A stretch of DNA of 42,932 nucleotides from an uncultured Chlorobiota bacterium (GTDB lineage Bacteria > Bacteroidota > Bacteroidia > Bacteroidales > JAADGE01), in assembly GCA_947311255.1 (NCBI GenBank), contig CAMZKL010000009.1:1-42932 (forward strand), written 5' to 3'. Every line of letters begins with the position of its first letter. Positions within the stretch are counted from its first letter, which is position 1. The notes beneath the pieces are model-generated. The model was not told the origin of the DNA. It was given only the letters and a program-made list of their open reading frames with translations, and did not search any database. A program made the position numbers and the translations under genes. Below, piece by piece: positions 16,948 through 26,444 of this stretch.

Positions 16948-19905
16948 TTATTCTCCCACCAAAACAAAAGCACCCCAATAAAAAGGATATTTATATTTTG
17001 CTTTAATTTCAAGCTGTGCTTTTCTAAAAGCATCATGTTTATTTCCGGATTGTAACCAGTATTTATAAAATGTGGACATTAAATCTTGTGTCCCTTCATC
17101 GCTTACCTCCCATAAACTTGTAATTACGGAAGATGCTCCTGCAACTTGAAAAGAGCGTTGCAAACCATAAACACCTTCACCATTTTTAATTTCACCTAAA
17201 CCTGTTTGGCAAGCACTTAAAATTACTAAATCTGTATTATCCAAATTTAAAATCATTGCTTCAAAAGCATTTAAAATACCATCATCTTTATCTTTATTTT
17301 CCTTTGTATTCATTTCATTTACAGCACGGTCAGCACCTGCCAACAACAAGCCCGAACGTAAAAGAGGATTTTCGTAAGCCTTCATTGGTTCAATACCAAA
17401 TGCACGTGTATCTTCTGCTTTTTCAGAAGTATTTTCAAGAAAATAGCCATGAGTTGCTATATGCAAAACATATGGACTATTTACTTTTTTTAAATTTTCT
17501 TCTGTTGCTTCCTTTGCAAACACAGTATTTACATTGTATAATTTTGATTTTAATAAACCTTGTATTGTTTCAACTTCTTTTTTAGTTCCGGGAAGTGGAG
17601 ATAATTTTGCTAAATTATCTGGCAAATCTAATTTATAATCAGGATAAGCAAGAAGAAATGCTGAATTTGAATGCTTTTTCTTTTTATAAAAAAAAAGAAT
17701 ATCTTTAGTGTTTGTAACAAATCTAATATCTTTTGCATCAAGTAAATATCTTCCTGATGGCAATTCTATTGTATTTATATTCACTTGATTATAAATTCCA
17801 TCAATTGAGATAAAAAGCCTTTTATCTGATGAAATCATTAATTCTGCAATATTTTTCCAATAATAATTATAAAATGGTTTCATACTTTTCCCTGAATGAA
17901 TTGTTGCTTGATATTCATCGGACCACTCAGATTCCATTTCATCGCCTTCTTTTATAAATGTCATTTTAGGAATGGAATTATCATTTCTTAAAACCAAAGC
18001 AATATAATGAATTTCTTTTTTAGAAAATAAAAAGGAATAGCTGTTAATACGAATAATTTCAACAGCAATTTCTCCTGTTTTTAATTGTTTTGCAATATTA
18101 TTATATGAAATAAAATTCTGTTCTTTTGCCTCCTTAAAATCTTCTGAAGATTTTGTAATTTCTTTTTCAAGATTTTTCACAACAGTTTCAATAGAATCTA
18201 TGTTTATATTTTCCTCTTGCAGTTCATCTTTTGAATATGTATAGAGCTTGGCTAACCAGCTTTTAGAATCTTGCCAATTATTATAATTTGCAATTAAAGT
18301 TTCATCTCCACTATTTAATATTCTGTTTTTTACTTTCCTTGAAGAATTTAACAGAAGTGCTTTTGTTGCAATATGAAAGTTATATACATCAGCAGAAATT
18401 TCAGGAACAATACTAATCGCATCATTTGCAAAATTATAGAATCTTATAAATTTTGGATGTATCTTGTCCCAAAATTTTGATTTCTCATAATCATTCATTG
18501 CAGGAAAAAATGTATTAATTTGGTAGACATATTCATTCAATGCTTTTCTGTATATATCGGATGCTTTTTTGTAATCTCCTTTTTGCCAATACAATATGGC
18601 AGTTTTTTCTAATGTTTTTGCAATATTAGGATGATGTTCTCCAAGTTTCTTTTTCTGTATTTTTAAAGCTTTTGTAAAAAGAGGTTCGGCTTCTGAAAGT
18701 CTGTTTTGAGACTGATAAAAAAGACCTTGCTCATAAATAACCTGAGCATAGGATGGATGTTCTTGTCCAAATTGCTTATCATATATATCTACTGCATTTT
18801 TCAATAATTCTTCAACTTTATCAAAGCGTTTCATTTGCTGATATAGAGAAGCCAAATTTCTTAGCAAAACGGCATAATCCGGGTGATTTTTTCCCATTCT
18901 CCTCTTTTGTGTTTCAAGAGCATCAAGGTATATTTTTTCAGCATCATCATATCTTTTTGTAAGTTGGTATAACAAAGCTAAATTAACTTTAAGCCTTACA
19001 TATGTAGATGATTTTTCTTTAATCTTCTCTCCTGCAATTTTTATTGATTTATTCATTAATTTTTCAGCATCTTTATATTTACCTGTTGTTTGATAAATCA
19101 TTGCCCTGTTGTTTAAAACTATTGCATATTTTATTGAGTTAATTTTATTCTCAGACTTTAAATATTTTTCTGCTTTTATAATATATTCTTCTGCTTCGGT
19201 ATATAAACCCATATCTTTGTATAAAACAGCTATATTATTAAGCGATGCAGCATAACCAGTTTTTACAGACGAATTTTCTCTTTTCCGAAGAGCTTTTTTC
19301 GTATATTCTTCCGCCAAAGCATAACGTCCGGTTGTGTGATAAAGAAGTCCTAAATTACTAAGAGTTAAACTAGCAAAAGTTGAATCGCTTAAACCGCTTT
19401 CATCATATATTCTTTTAGCTTTTAAAAAAGATTTTTCAGAAGTTTTATAGCTACTTGACACATACAAAATCTCTCCTGTATAGTTAAAGTTTTGTCCTTT
19501 TATTTTAGGCGGTGCATCTGTTACACTTTCAGGATCAGACAAATAGTAGGCAAAACTTCTTGCTTGTTTCAAATTTCCTTTTGCTTCGTAGGGAGTTGAA
19601 TTGTCTCCAAATGATATTGCATAATTAAAATCAGTTACATCATAACTTTCTGCAAAATTTTTAATTGTTTCATTCCAATGACTTTTAAATTTTTTTGCAA
19701 CATATTTTTCAGAATTACTCATGCGTTTTGTCAAATCCGGACTAACTGCATTAATAGTTTCATCAAGCAACTTGCTAGTTTTAAGTTTTACATTTTTATT
19801 TACATTTTCTTTTATTAATTTTTTCCAATTTTGGCTTTGTAGCTTATTTATAATTCCCAAAAAAAGTATTGAAAATATTATAAATATAATTTTTAATTTA
19901 CTCAT
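16948..19905 (-). CDS. Secreted TPR-CHAT protein (caspase-like peptidase domain)
   Basis: A 985-residue protein: signal peptide (about 1-25, ending LQSQ), N-terminal helical region, at least seven tetratricopeptide repeats (about 150-470, e.g. YAEEYTKKALRKRE-type units of about 42 residues), a helical linker, and a C-terminal CHAT domain (about 690-985). The predicted catalytic dyad is His819 (HIATHGYF) and Cys899 (LSACQTGLG). CHAT domains are caspase/separase relatives; several are proteases activated through their TPR partner domains. The signal peptide would put this one in the periplasm or outside, unlike cytosolic CHAT effectors. It is divergent from the Oar-like receptor gene, with only 121 bases between. 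Confidence 0.92.
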   Translation of the reverse strand: MSKLKIIFIIFSILFLGIINKLQSQNWKKLIKENVNKNVKLKTSKLLDETINAVSPDLTKRMSNSEKYVAKKFKSHWNETIKNFAESYDVTDFNYAISFGDNSTPYEAKGNLKQARSFAYYLSDPESVTDAPPKIKGQNFNYTGEILYVSSSYKTSEKSFLKAKRIYDESGLSDSTFASLTLSNLGLLYHTTGRYALAEEYTKKALRKRENSSVKTGYAASLNNIAVLYKDMGLYTEAEEYIIKAEKYLKSENKINSIKYAIVLNNRAMIYQTTGKYKDAEKLMNKSIKIAGEKIKEKSSTYVRLKVNLALLYQLTKRYDDAEKIYLDALETQKRRMGKNHPDYAVLLRNLASLYQQMKRFDKVEELLKNAVDIYDKQFGQEHPSYAQVIYEQGLFYQSQNRLSEAEPLFTKALKIQKKKLGEHHPNIAKTLEKTAILYWQKGDYKKASDIYRKALNEYVYQINTFFPAMNDYEKSKFWDKIHPKFIRFYNFANDAISIVPEISADVYNFHIATKALLLNSSRKVKNRILNSGDETLIANYNNWQDSKSWLAKLYTYSKDELQEENINIDSIETVVKNLEKEITKSSEDFKEAKEQNFISYNNIAKQLKTGEIAVEIIRINSYSFLFSKKEIHYIALVLRNDNSIPKMTFIKEGDEMESEWSDEYQATIHSGKSMKPFYNYYWKNIAELMISSDKRLFISIDGIYNQVNINTIELPSGRYLLDAKDIRFVTNTKDILFFYKKKKHSNSAFLLAYPDYKLDLPDNLAKLSPLPGTKKEVETIQGLLKSKLYNVNTVFAKEATEENLKKVNSPYVLHIATHGYFLENTSEKAEDTRAFGIEPMKAYENPLLRSGLLLAGADRAVNEMNTKENKDKDDGILNAFEAMILNLDNTDLVILSACQTGLGEIKNGEGVYGLQRSFQVAGASSVITSLWEVSDEGTQDLMSTFYKYWLQSGNKHDAFRKAQLEIKAKYKYPFYWGAFVLVGE

Positions 19906-19980
19906 TGGTTAGTGTTTAAATTTCTCATAAAAATACAATTTTTTCTCAACATAAAAATAATTTTTCTTAATTATTTTTTT

Positions 19981-19988
19981 TACTTTTG
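19981..19988 (+). promoter_or_regulatory. -7 box (TACTTTTG) for the Oar-like receptor gene
   Basis: Exact TAnnTTTG match 38 bases before the ATG. The upstream 19-bp position reads TAAT, so only the -7 element is clear. Confidence 0.5.
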
Positions 19989-20026
19989 TAGTGAAAAGTT
20001 AATTGTTTAATATAAATATTTGAATT

Positions 20027-23000
20027 ATGAAAAAATTGTTTACGTTTAGTTTTTTGCTTTTTATGTCAGTTCTTGTTTTTGGACAGGTAACTACGTCAAA
20101 AATAAAAGGCTATGTTTATTCAGAAAAAAACGAAGCTCTATATGGAGCCACTGTTGTTGTTACACATGAACCAACCGGAACAGAAGATGCAACTTTAACT
20201 ATGGATAATGGAGCTTTCTTTATTCCAAATCTTAGAGTTGGAGGTCCTTATACGGTAAAAATATCTTATATTGGATACAAAACAGCTGTTTACAATAATG
20301 TTTATCTGCAACTGGGAAAATCTTATGACATTAAATCTACTCTGCAAAGTGATGATGAAACCATTGAAGAGGTTGTTATTTCCGTTGATAGAAACGCTGT
20401 TTTTGACAGTGACAGAACAGGTTCCACAACAGGAATTAGCAGTAAACAACTCAGTTCACTACCCTCAATTTCAAGATCGGCAGAAGATTTTTACAGATTA
20501 GACCCCACTTCTAGCGGTGGCTCATTTGCAGGCAGAAATGATCAATTTAACAATTTTTCCTTAGATGGTTCAATTTTTAACAATCCTTTTGGACTGGATG
20601 CAGCCACACCCGGTGGACAATCTAACGCTCAGCCAATTTCTTTAGAAGCAATTGAACAAATACAAGTTTCTGTTGCTCCTTATGATGTTACTCTTTCCGG
20701 TTTTACAGGTGCAGCAATTAATGCTGTTACAAAAAGCGGAACTAATGAGTTTCATGGTTCTTTATTTGGATATTACAGGAATCAAGCAATGACGGGAAAA
20801 GTAAAACTTGGAGAAACAGTTTTACAACCTGATTTATCGCAAGATCAGGAAGGATTTAGCCTTGGGGGACCAATTTTAAAAAAGAAACTATTCTTTTTTG
20901 TTAATTTTGAAAGAGACAATCGTACGGATTTAGGCTCATATTATATTGCCAAAAGAACCGGTCTATCGGGAGATAATGTTTCAAGAGTTACAGCAGTTGA
21001 TTTAGATAGAGTTTCAACCCTACTAAACGGCTTAGGTTATGAAACTGGTCCATACGAAGGATATATTCATAAAACTTATTCGGACAAAGGGATAATAAAA
21101 CTTGATTGGAATGCTGTTAAAGGAACTCGCATATCTTTTATTTACAACTATTTAAATGCATACAGAGATTTAAATGCACATCCGGATGCAATTATGCACA
21201 GAGGCCCGGACAGAACTGTAATGCAATTTAGAAATTCGGGATACAGAATTAATAATAAAATTAATTCTTTCTTAGTTGAAGCTAATTCAATTTTTGCAAA
21301 AGGAAAAATATCAAATAAATTTCAAGCAGGTTATACTTTATTTAATGATTTTAGAGAACCTTTTTCATCGCCTGCTCCTGTTATTAATATTTTTGAAGAC
21401 AACCAACCATATATTATAGCAGGGCACGAACCTTTCTCAATTCACAATGTTTTAGACCAAAAAGTTACTCAAATTACCAACAATTTAACATACTATGCAG
21501 ATAAACACACTGTTACTGCCGGTGTATCTTTTGAGAAATTTCATTTTAATAACAATTTCAATTTATTCGGTTATGGTTTTGATTTGTTTGGAGGCTTTGC
21601 AAGTGTTGATGCTTTTGCAGACAGTATTTCATCTGGCTACGTTCAAGGACGTATTGATGCTGCAAAAGCTACAGAAGATGCCAACAAATGGAATATTACA
21701 AAATCTGCTGTTGGTCAACTAGGTGTTTATATTCAAGACGAATGGAGTGTACTTAATAATTTTAATATAACATTAGGTTTAAGAATTGACAAACCACTAT
21801 ATTTTAATACAGAGGAGTATATTAACGAAAAAATTGAAGAAGCAGGAAGTGATTATATTATGGAAGGACTTAATTGGTATGATGTAGATGGAAAGGAGTT
21901 TAAAGTAAGTGCAAAAACTTTACCTGATGCAAAACCAATGTTTGCTCCTCGCTTAGGATTTAATTGGGATGTTTTTAATGATAATAGTATTCAAATTCGT
22001 GGTGGATCGGGTATTTTTAACGGAAGACTTCCATATGTTTGGATTGGCAACCATGTTGCAAACCTAGGCCGTTGGTATATGACTCCAATAGCTAAAGATT
22101 TTTCATTCCCTCAAGTTTGGAGAACAAGCATTGGAGTAGATTACAAACTACCTGCCGGTCTTGTGGCAACAGTAGATTTTGCATATACAAAAGATATAAA
22201 CGGTATGATGGTTAGAAATTATGGTTTAAATAAACCATCTGGAACCTTAAACAGTAGTATAGATAAAAGACCGGTATATCAATATGCTGATAAAGTAACG
22301 ATGAATGATGCACCTTGGAGTACAGGCATTCCAGCAGATTTATTTACTTTCACGAATACAAATGTAGGGCATTCTTATTTTGCCACATTTAAATTACAAA
22401 AACTATTTAAAAAAGGTTTTTCCGGTAATTTTGCTTATAATTATTCTGTTTCAAAAGATGCTAATTCAATTGAAGCTGAAATTACAGGAGATGCATTTAT
22501 GAGAAATCCTGCACTTGGAAATGTTAACATAGCAACCGAAGCAAACTCTTTGTATGGAGACAAACATAGAATTGTAGGTTATGTTTCAAAAAATTGGACT
22601 TATGGTAAAGATAAGTGGACTACTATTATTTCTGCATTTTATGAAATGGCACAAGGAGGTAGATTTTCATATACCTATTCAGGAGACATAAACGGAGATA
22701 ATTCAGGTTTAAATGATTTGATTTATATTCCAAAAGAAAATGATTTAAGTTTAATGGTTTTTAGTGGAAATGCAACAGAACAACAAGAACAAAGAGATGC
22801 TTTTAATAGTTTTATTAAACAAGATAAATATTTGAACAATCATAGAGGTGAATACATGGAAAGATATGCTATTTTAAGCCCATGGAGAAGCAGAATAGAT
22901 GTAAAACTTGTTCAAACTTATAATTTAACTAAAGACAGAAGGTTAGAGTTTGATTTGAATATTCTTAATTTTGCAAATCTTTTAAATTCTAATTGGGGTG

Positions 23001-23161
23001 TTATTCAATTACCTGTTAATAAACAACCAATTGGTGTTTCAATTGACGGAAGCGGAGCTCCTGTTTATTCATTTGATAAAGATTTGAAAAAAACATTTAC
23101 AAATGACTATAGCTTATTATCAAGATGGCAAATGCAAGTTGGGTTGAGATTTGTTTTTTAA
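20027..23161 (+). CDS. Oar-like TonB-dependent outer membrane protein
   Basis: A 1044-residue outer membrane receptor: signal peptide (about 1-19, ending VFGQ), a CarboxypepD_reg-like beta domain (about 25-110, KIKGYVYSEKNEALYGATVVV), a TonB plug (about 120-240, FNNFSLDGSIFNNPFG then GAAINAVTKSGTNEFHGS) and a long beta barrel ending in an aromatic residue (QVGLRFVF). This arrangement is typical of Oar-like proteins (Myxococcus/Bacteroidota), which need TonB energy but have few known substrates; one described Oar exports a signalling protease. No SusD-like gene follows, so a polysaccharide-uptake pair is unlikely. Confidence 0.92.
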   Translation: MKKLFTFSFLLFMSVLVFGQVTTSKIKGYVYSEKNEALYGATVVVTHEPTGTEDATLTMDNGAFFIPNLRVGGPYTVKISYIGYKTAVYNNVYLQLGKSYDIKSTLQSDDETIEEVVISVDRNAVFDSDRTGSTTGISSKQLSSLPSISRSAEDFYRLDPTSSGGSFAGRNDQFNNFSLDGSIFNNPFGLDAATPGGQSNAQPISLEAIEQIQVSVAPYDVTLSGFTGAAINAVTKSGTNEFHGSLFGYYRNQAMTGKVKLGETVLQPDLSQDQEGFSLGGPILKKKLFFFVNFERDNRTDLGSYYIAKRTGLSGDNVSRVTAVDLDRVSTLLNGLGYETGPYEGYIHKTYSDKGIIKLDWNAVKGTRISFIYNYLNAYRDLNAHPDAIMHRGPDRTVMQFRNSGYRINNKINSFLVEANSIFAKGKISNKFQAGYTLFNDFREPFSSPAPVINIFEDNQPYIIAGHEPFSIHNVLDQKVTQITNNLTYYADKHTVTAGVSFEKFHFNNNFNLFGYGFDLFGGFASVDAFADSISSGYVQGRIDAAKATEDANKWNITKSAVGQLGVYIQDEWSVLNNFNITLGLRIDKPLYFNTEEYINEKIEEAGSDYIMEGLNWYDVDGKEFKVSAKTLPDAKPMFAPRLGFNWDVFNDNSIQIRGGSGIFNGRLPYVWIGNHVANLGRWYMTPIAKDFSFPQVWRTSIGVDYKLPAGLVATVDFAYTKDINGMMVRNYGLNKPSGTLNSSIDKRPVYQYADKVTMNDAPWSTGIPADLFTFTNTNVGHSYFATFKLQKLFKKGFSGNFAYNYSVSKDANSIEAEITGDAFMRNPALGNVNIATEANSLYGDKHRIVGYVSKNWTYGKDKWTTIISAFYEMAQGGRFSYTYSGDINGDNSGLNDLIYIPKENDLSLMVFSGNATEQQEQRDAFNSFIKQDKYLNNHRGEYMERYAILSPWRSRIDVKLVQTYNLTKDRRLEFDLNILNFANLLNSNWGVIQLPVNKQPIGVSIDGSGAPVYSFDKDLKKTFTNDYSLLSRWQMQVGLRFVF

Positions 23162-23189
23162 ATAACGTTTAAACATAATAAATTCAAGT

Positions 23190-23229
23190 AATAAAGGTTG
23201 TTTTTAAAAAAGACAGCCTTTATTTTTTT
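23190..23229 (+). terminator. Intrinsic terminator of the Oar-like gene
   Basis: 12-bp stem AATAAAGGTTGT / ACAGCCTTTATT with one G-U pair, followed by seven T. It overlaps the last codons of the convergent glycosyltransferase gene. Confidence 0.85.
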
Positions 23230-24290
23230 AAAACTTGTTTAAATAATTTAAGATATTCTTCCACATTGTTTTTCCAAAGAAATTTTTCTGAGTGTTTTTT
23301 TAATATCTCCAGCTTTGAAGTATCTATATAAAAATCATCTATTTTTTCTAAAAATAAATCACTCATATATTTTGGTTCAAAATTTTCCCAATAATATGCT
23401 TTATCTTCACAAATTTCCGGGATACTGGATTTCTTAGAGGCAAAAACTGGTTTTCCAAATCGCATAGCTTCAATTGGGGGCATTCCCATTCCTTCATTTA
23501 AAGACGGGAATAACATTGCTTTACAATTCTTAAAAAGCCAAAATTTTTCTTCATTAGTTATTTCACCGGTAACAATAACTTGTGATGATAGATTATCTTT
23601 TTTTATATTCTCTTTTATTTCATCTGCATATTTACTATCGTCATTCCCTGCAATTATTAATTTATAGTTTTTAGGTATATATTTTATGAAATCAAGTAAA
23701 ACTTTTTGATTTTTCTTTTTCTGAACAACTCCTAATGTAAACAACAAATCTCCATCGGGAATAAAATTTGGTTTTTCAACATTTTTAAACTGTTCAGTTT
23801 TAATTCCGTTGTAGATTATTTGAATATCATTTGTTTTATAAGACGTTATATGCTTTTGAACTTCTTTTTTTGTAAAATTTGAAATGCTTGTAATTTTTAC
23901 TGCTCTATTTATTCTTTTGTCAATTTTTTTTAATCTTATTTTTGCTTTTTTTGATGATTTTTCTTCTAAAAAATTCAAATCATGAATTGTGAGTATATAG
24001 GGAACTGATTTGTTTTTAGGAAAATAATTAGAATCTTGGTGAATTGCATACCACAAACTATACTTCTTAAAGAAAAATGGGAAAAACTTTCTAAAAAAGG
24101 TAACTTTTGCATATTTCACATTTTTTCCAAAATAGTTTATAAAATTTTCAGGAACAAGAAAAGTAAAATCAAATTCATTAGAATATCTTTTTGAAAGTTC
24201 TAGTCCAAAATTTAAACAGACTTGTCCCAAACCTGTGTTTATATATTTTAGTCTTTCAAGGTCAATTAATATGTCATACTTTTTGTTCAT
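23220..24290 (-). CDS. Glycosyltransferase, GT4 type
   Basis: A 356-residue GT-B glycosyltransferase. The N-terminal acceptor half contains TGLGQVCLNFG (about 18-28); the C-terminal donor half has LFTLGVVQKKKN (start of the group 1 domain) and the EX7E motif in NEGMGMPPIEAMRFGKP. These use nucleotide-sugar donors to build surface glycans such as lipopolysaccharide. It overlaps the GT2 gene by 17 bases, so both are probably one functional unit. Sugar and acceptor are unknown. Confidence 0.9.
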   Translation of the reverse strand: MNKKYDILIDLERLKYINTGLGQVCLNFGLELSKRYSNEFDFTFLVPENFINYFGKNVKYAKVTFFRKFFPFFFKKYSLWYAIHQDSNYFPKNKSVPYILTIHDLNFLEEKSSKKAKIRLKKIDKRINRAVKITSISNFTKKEVQKHITSYKTNDIQIIYNGIKTEQFKNVEKPNFIPDGDLLFTLGVVQKKKNQKVLLDFIKYIPKNYKLIIAGNDDSKYADEIKENIKKDNLSSQVIVTGEITNEEKFWLFKNCKAMLFPSLNEGMGMPPIEAMRFGKPVFASKKSSIPEICEDKAYYWENFEPKYMSDLFLEKIDDFYIDTSKLEILKKHSEKFLWKNNVEEYLKLFKQVLKK

Positions 24291-25044
24291 TATTAATTTC
24301 TGTATTTAATTTCCTGAGTTTAACATATTTTAAGAATGTTGCAAAAGAGTTAATAATCGTAACAACAACTCCATAGTATCCATCTAAAAATGAAACTTTT
24401 ACAAAAAAACCTTTTAAAAAATTAAAAAACGGACTTAAAAAAACCTTAACATAAGACGCTTTTTTTCCATTCTTTGCCATTTCCTCAGCAGAAATTGTTG
24501 TAAACTTATTTAGTTGAGCAATATGGCTTTCAATACTATTATATGAATAATGGAGTATGTCATTTTTTAGGTTAAAAGTTGATGAGTTTTTATTTAAAAT
24601 AATATTTTCGTGTATATCTCCTTCCCAAAAACCTATTTCTTTATTCCAAAGCCTAATTCTTTTATCAGGATACCATGCTCCATGCTTTAACCATGTGCCA
24701 CAATAATTTGTGCATCTTTTCAAATAATAAGCATCATATTTAAAATGTGTTTTTATTTCCAAAATTGATTTTTGAAGTTCAATTGATAATTCTTCATCTG
24801 CATCTATTGAAAGTATATATTTATTTTCAGTTAATGAATTTGCAAAGTTTTTTTGTTTTGAATACCCTAAAAATTCTTTTTTAACAAATTTAACATTGAA
24901 TTTCTTACAAATTTCTTCAGTTTTATCTGTCGAAAATGAATCTACAACAATAATTTCATCTGCAATATCTTTTACAGAAAGCAAACATCTTTTTATGTTT
25001 TTCTCTTCATTATAAGAAATTATTACTACTGACAGCTTTTCCAT
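24274..25044 (-). CDS. Glycosyltransferase family 2 (WaaE/KdtX-like)
   Basis: A 256-residue GT-A glycosyltransferase: VVIISYNEEKNIKRCL (about 5-20), EIIVVDSFSTDKT, and the metal-binding ILSIDADEEL (about 78-87). The central CGTWLKHGAWYPDKRIRLW block is typical of the WaaE/KdtX subgroup that adds a hexose to the lipopolysaccharide inner core. A hydrophobic C-terminal segment (about 205-240) could sit on the membrane. It follows dprA by 4 bases. Confidence 0.9.
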   Translation of the reverse strand: MEKLSVVIISYNEEKNIKRCLLSVKDIADEIIVVDSFSTDKTEEICKKFNVKFVKKEFLGYSKQKNFANSLTENKYILSIDADEELSIELQKSILEIKTHFKYDAYYLKRCTNYCGTWLKHGAWYPDKRIRLWNKEIGFWEGDIHENIILNKNSSTFNLKNDILHYSYNSIESHIAQLNKFTTISAEEMAKNGKKASYVKVFLSPFFNFLKGFFVKVSFLDGYYGVVVTIINSFATFLKYVKLRKLNTEINNEQKV

Positions 25045-25048
25045 TTTA

Positions 25049-26182
25049 TTAAAAATTAATATTCCCTGCTAATTCATAAATTTTTCCTGGTAAACTTCTT
25101 ACAAGCCCTTTAAACTCCATTTCTAAAAGCATTGACGAAACTTTGCTCATTGTCATTCCTGTTATTTTACAAATATCATCTATAACAATATTTTTATTAT
25201 CGGATAAAATTTGTGCCATTTCCTTCTCATCATTGCTTAATTCAATGAATAAAGTTTTTTGAATATGTTTTGTATGGCTTTCCTCCCAATTTAAGATATA
25301 CTCAATATCTTTTTCAGATTGTAACAAAAATGCTTTATGCGTTTTAATTAGCCAATTTGTTCCTTCAGAATATTTGTCTTCTAGTCTGCCCGGCACAGCA
25401 AAAACTTCACGATTGTATGAATTTGCAATGTCAGCAGTTACCAATGAACCTCCTTTTTTTGCAGATTCAATAACAATTGTAGCCTGAGACAAACCTGCTA
25501 TTATCCGATTCCTTTTTAGAAAATTCTGTCTTTCAAATTTTGACCCACTTATAAATTCCGTTATTAATGCACCTTTTTCTTTAATTTCAGATGCTGTTTT
25601 TTTATGATTTGCAGGATATAACTTATCAAATCCATGGGCAAAAACGGATACTGTATCTAATCCGAATTTCAATGCTGTTTTGTGGGCACATATATCAATT
25701 CCATACGCTAAGCCACTAACAATTATTGGATTATGATTAGTTTCTGATAAAGATTTAACTATTTTTTTACAATTTTCTTTGCCTTGTATTGTAGCATTTC
25801 TTGTTCCTACAATACTAATTACTTTTCTTTTATTAAATTTTAGATTTCCTTTAACAAAAATCATTAAAGGGGCATCGGGGCATTGCTTTAACAAAAAAGG
25901 ATAATCTTCATCTGTATAAAAAAGAGGTGTAATTTTATTTTTTATTATAAATTTTACTTCATCCTCTGCCTGTTTTATAAACTTTTTTCCTTTTACTATT
26001 TGGGTTGCGGTATATTCCCCTACTCCAATAGCTTTTGTTAGTTCTTCTTTTCTTGCTTTAAAAACATTTTCAACTCCACCGGTATATGCAATTACACTTT
26101 TTGCAGTTATTGGACCTATTCCAGGTATTAATCCTAATGCAATCTTATATTTTAAAGTGTTGTCTATCATTAAATTATGCAA
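25049..26182 (-). CDS. dprA: DNA processing protein DprA (Smf)
   Basis: A 377-residue DprA: an N-terminal helix-hairpin-helix region (GLIPGIGPITAKSVIAYTGG, about 17-36), the Rossmann-like DprA core (VGTRNAT, SGLAYGIDICAH, FAHGFDKLYPANH, RNRIIAGLS, KKGGSLVTADIA, VFAVPGRL) and a C-terminal winged-helix-like domain (about 310-370). DprA loads RecA on incoming single-stranded DNA during transformation. The first ATG (26182) overlaps the upstream small ORF by 8 bases; an in-frame ATG at 26170 avoids this and begins MIDNTL, and is equally plausible. Confidence 0.95.
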   Translation of the reverse strand: MHNLMIDNTLKYKIALGLIPGIGPITAKSVIAYTGGVENVFKARKEELTKAIGVGEYTATQIVKGKKFIKQAEDEVKFIIKNKITPLFYTDEDYPFLLKQCPDAPLMIFVKGNLKFNKRKVISIVGTRNATIQGKENCKKIVKSLSETNHNPIIVSGLAYGIDICAHKTALKFGLDTVSVFAHGFDKLYPANHKKTASEIKEKGALITEFISGSKFERQNFLKRNRIIAGLSQATIVIESAKKGGSLVTADIANSYNREVFAVPGRLEDKYSEGTNWLIKTHKAFLLQSEKDIEYILNWEESHTKHIQKTLFIELSNDEKEMAQILSDNKNIVIDDICKITGMTMSKVSSMLLEMEFKGLVRSLPGKIYELAGNINF

Positions 26183-26426
26183 TTCTTTTTTTCACAGAAT
26201 TATTGCTTACAATGTATGCTGAAATTATATTCTTATCGTTCTTTATTTTACTGATAATTTCAGAATTTTCTTTAAAATTAAATAAATTTACAGTTAATTC
26301 ATTAGTTTTTGCGGTTGCATTTGCTTCAATACTAAATTTTTCAGAAATATCTTTTCCAAAAGTTTCTTCAAGATATTGCTGCCATCTTTTATCGGCGTAT
26401 TTTAATTTGAAAGTAAGTATGATCAT
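26175..26426 (-). CDS. Small conserved-looking protein between mqnC and dprA
   Basis: An 83-residue ORF (ATG at 26426) with an alpha/beta composition: MIILTFKLKYADKRWQQYLE, then TNELTVNLFNF and NIISAYIVSN, as in a small ferredoxin- or ACT-like fold. I do not recognise the family. It begins 18 bases after mqnC and ends across the dprA start, so it is very likely translated as part of this operon. Confidence 0.6.
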   Translation of the reverse strand: MIILTFKLKYADKRWQQYLEETFGKDISEKFSIEANATAKTNELTVNLFNFKENSEIISKIKNDKNIISAYIVSNNSVKKRIA

Positions 26427-26444
26427 AGTATATTTTTTGAAATT

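Noticed and set aside
17256..17585. 109-codon plus-strand ORF
   Set aside because: It lies wholly inside and opposite the CHAT domain coding region; its product is a Leu/His-rich string with no domain pattern.
20027..23161. SusC-type glycan receptor
   Set aside because: No SusD-like gene follows, and the plug and barrel text fits Oar-like proteins better.
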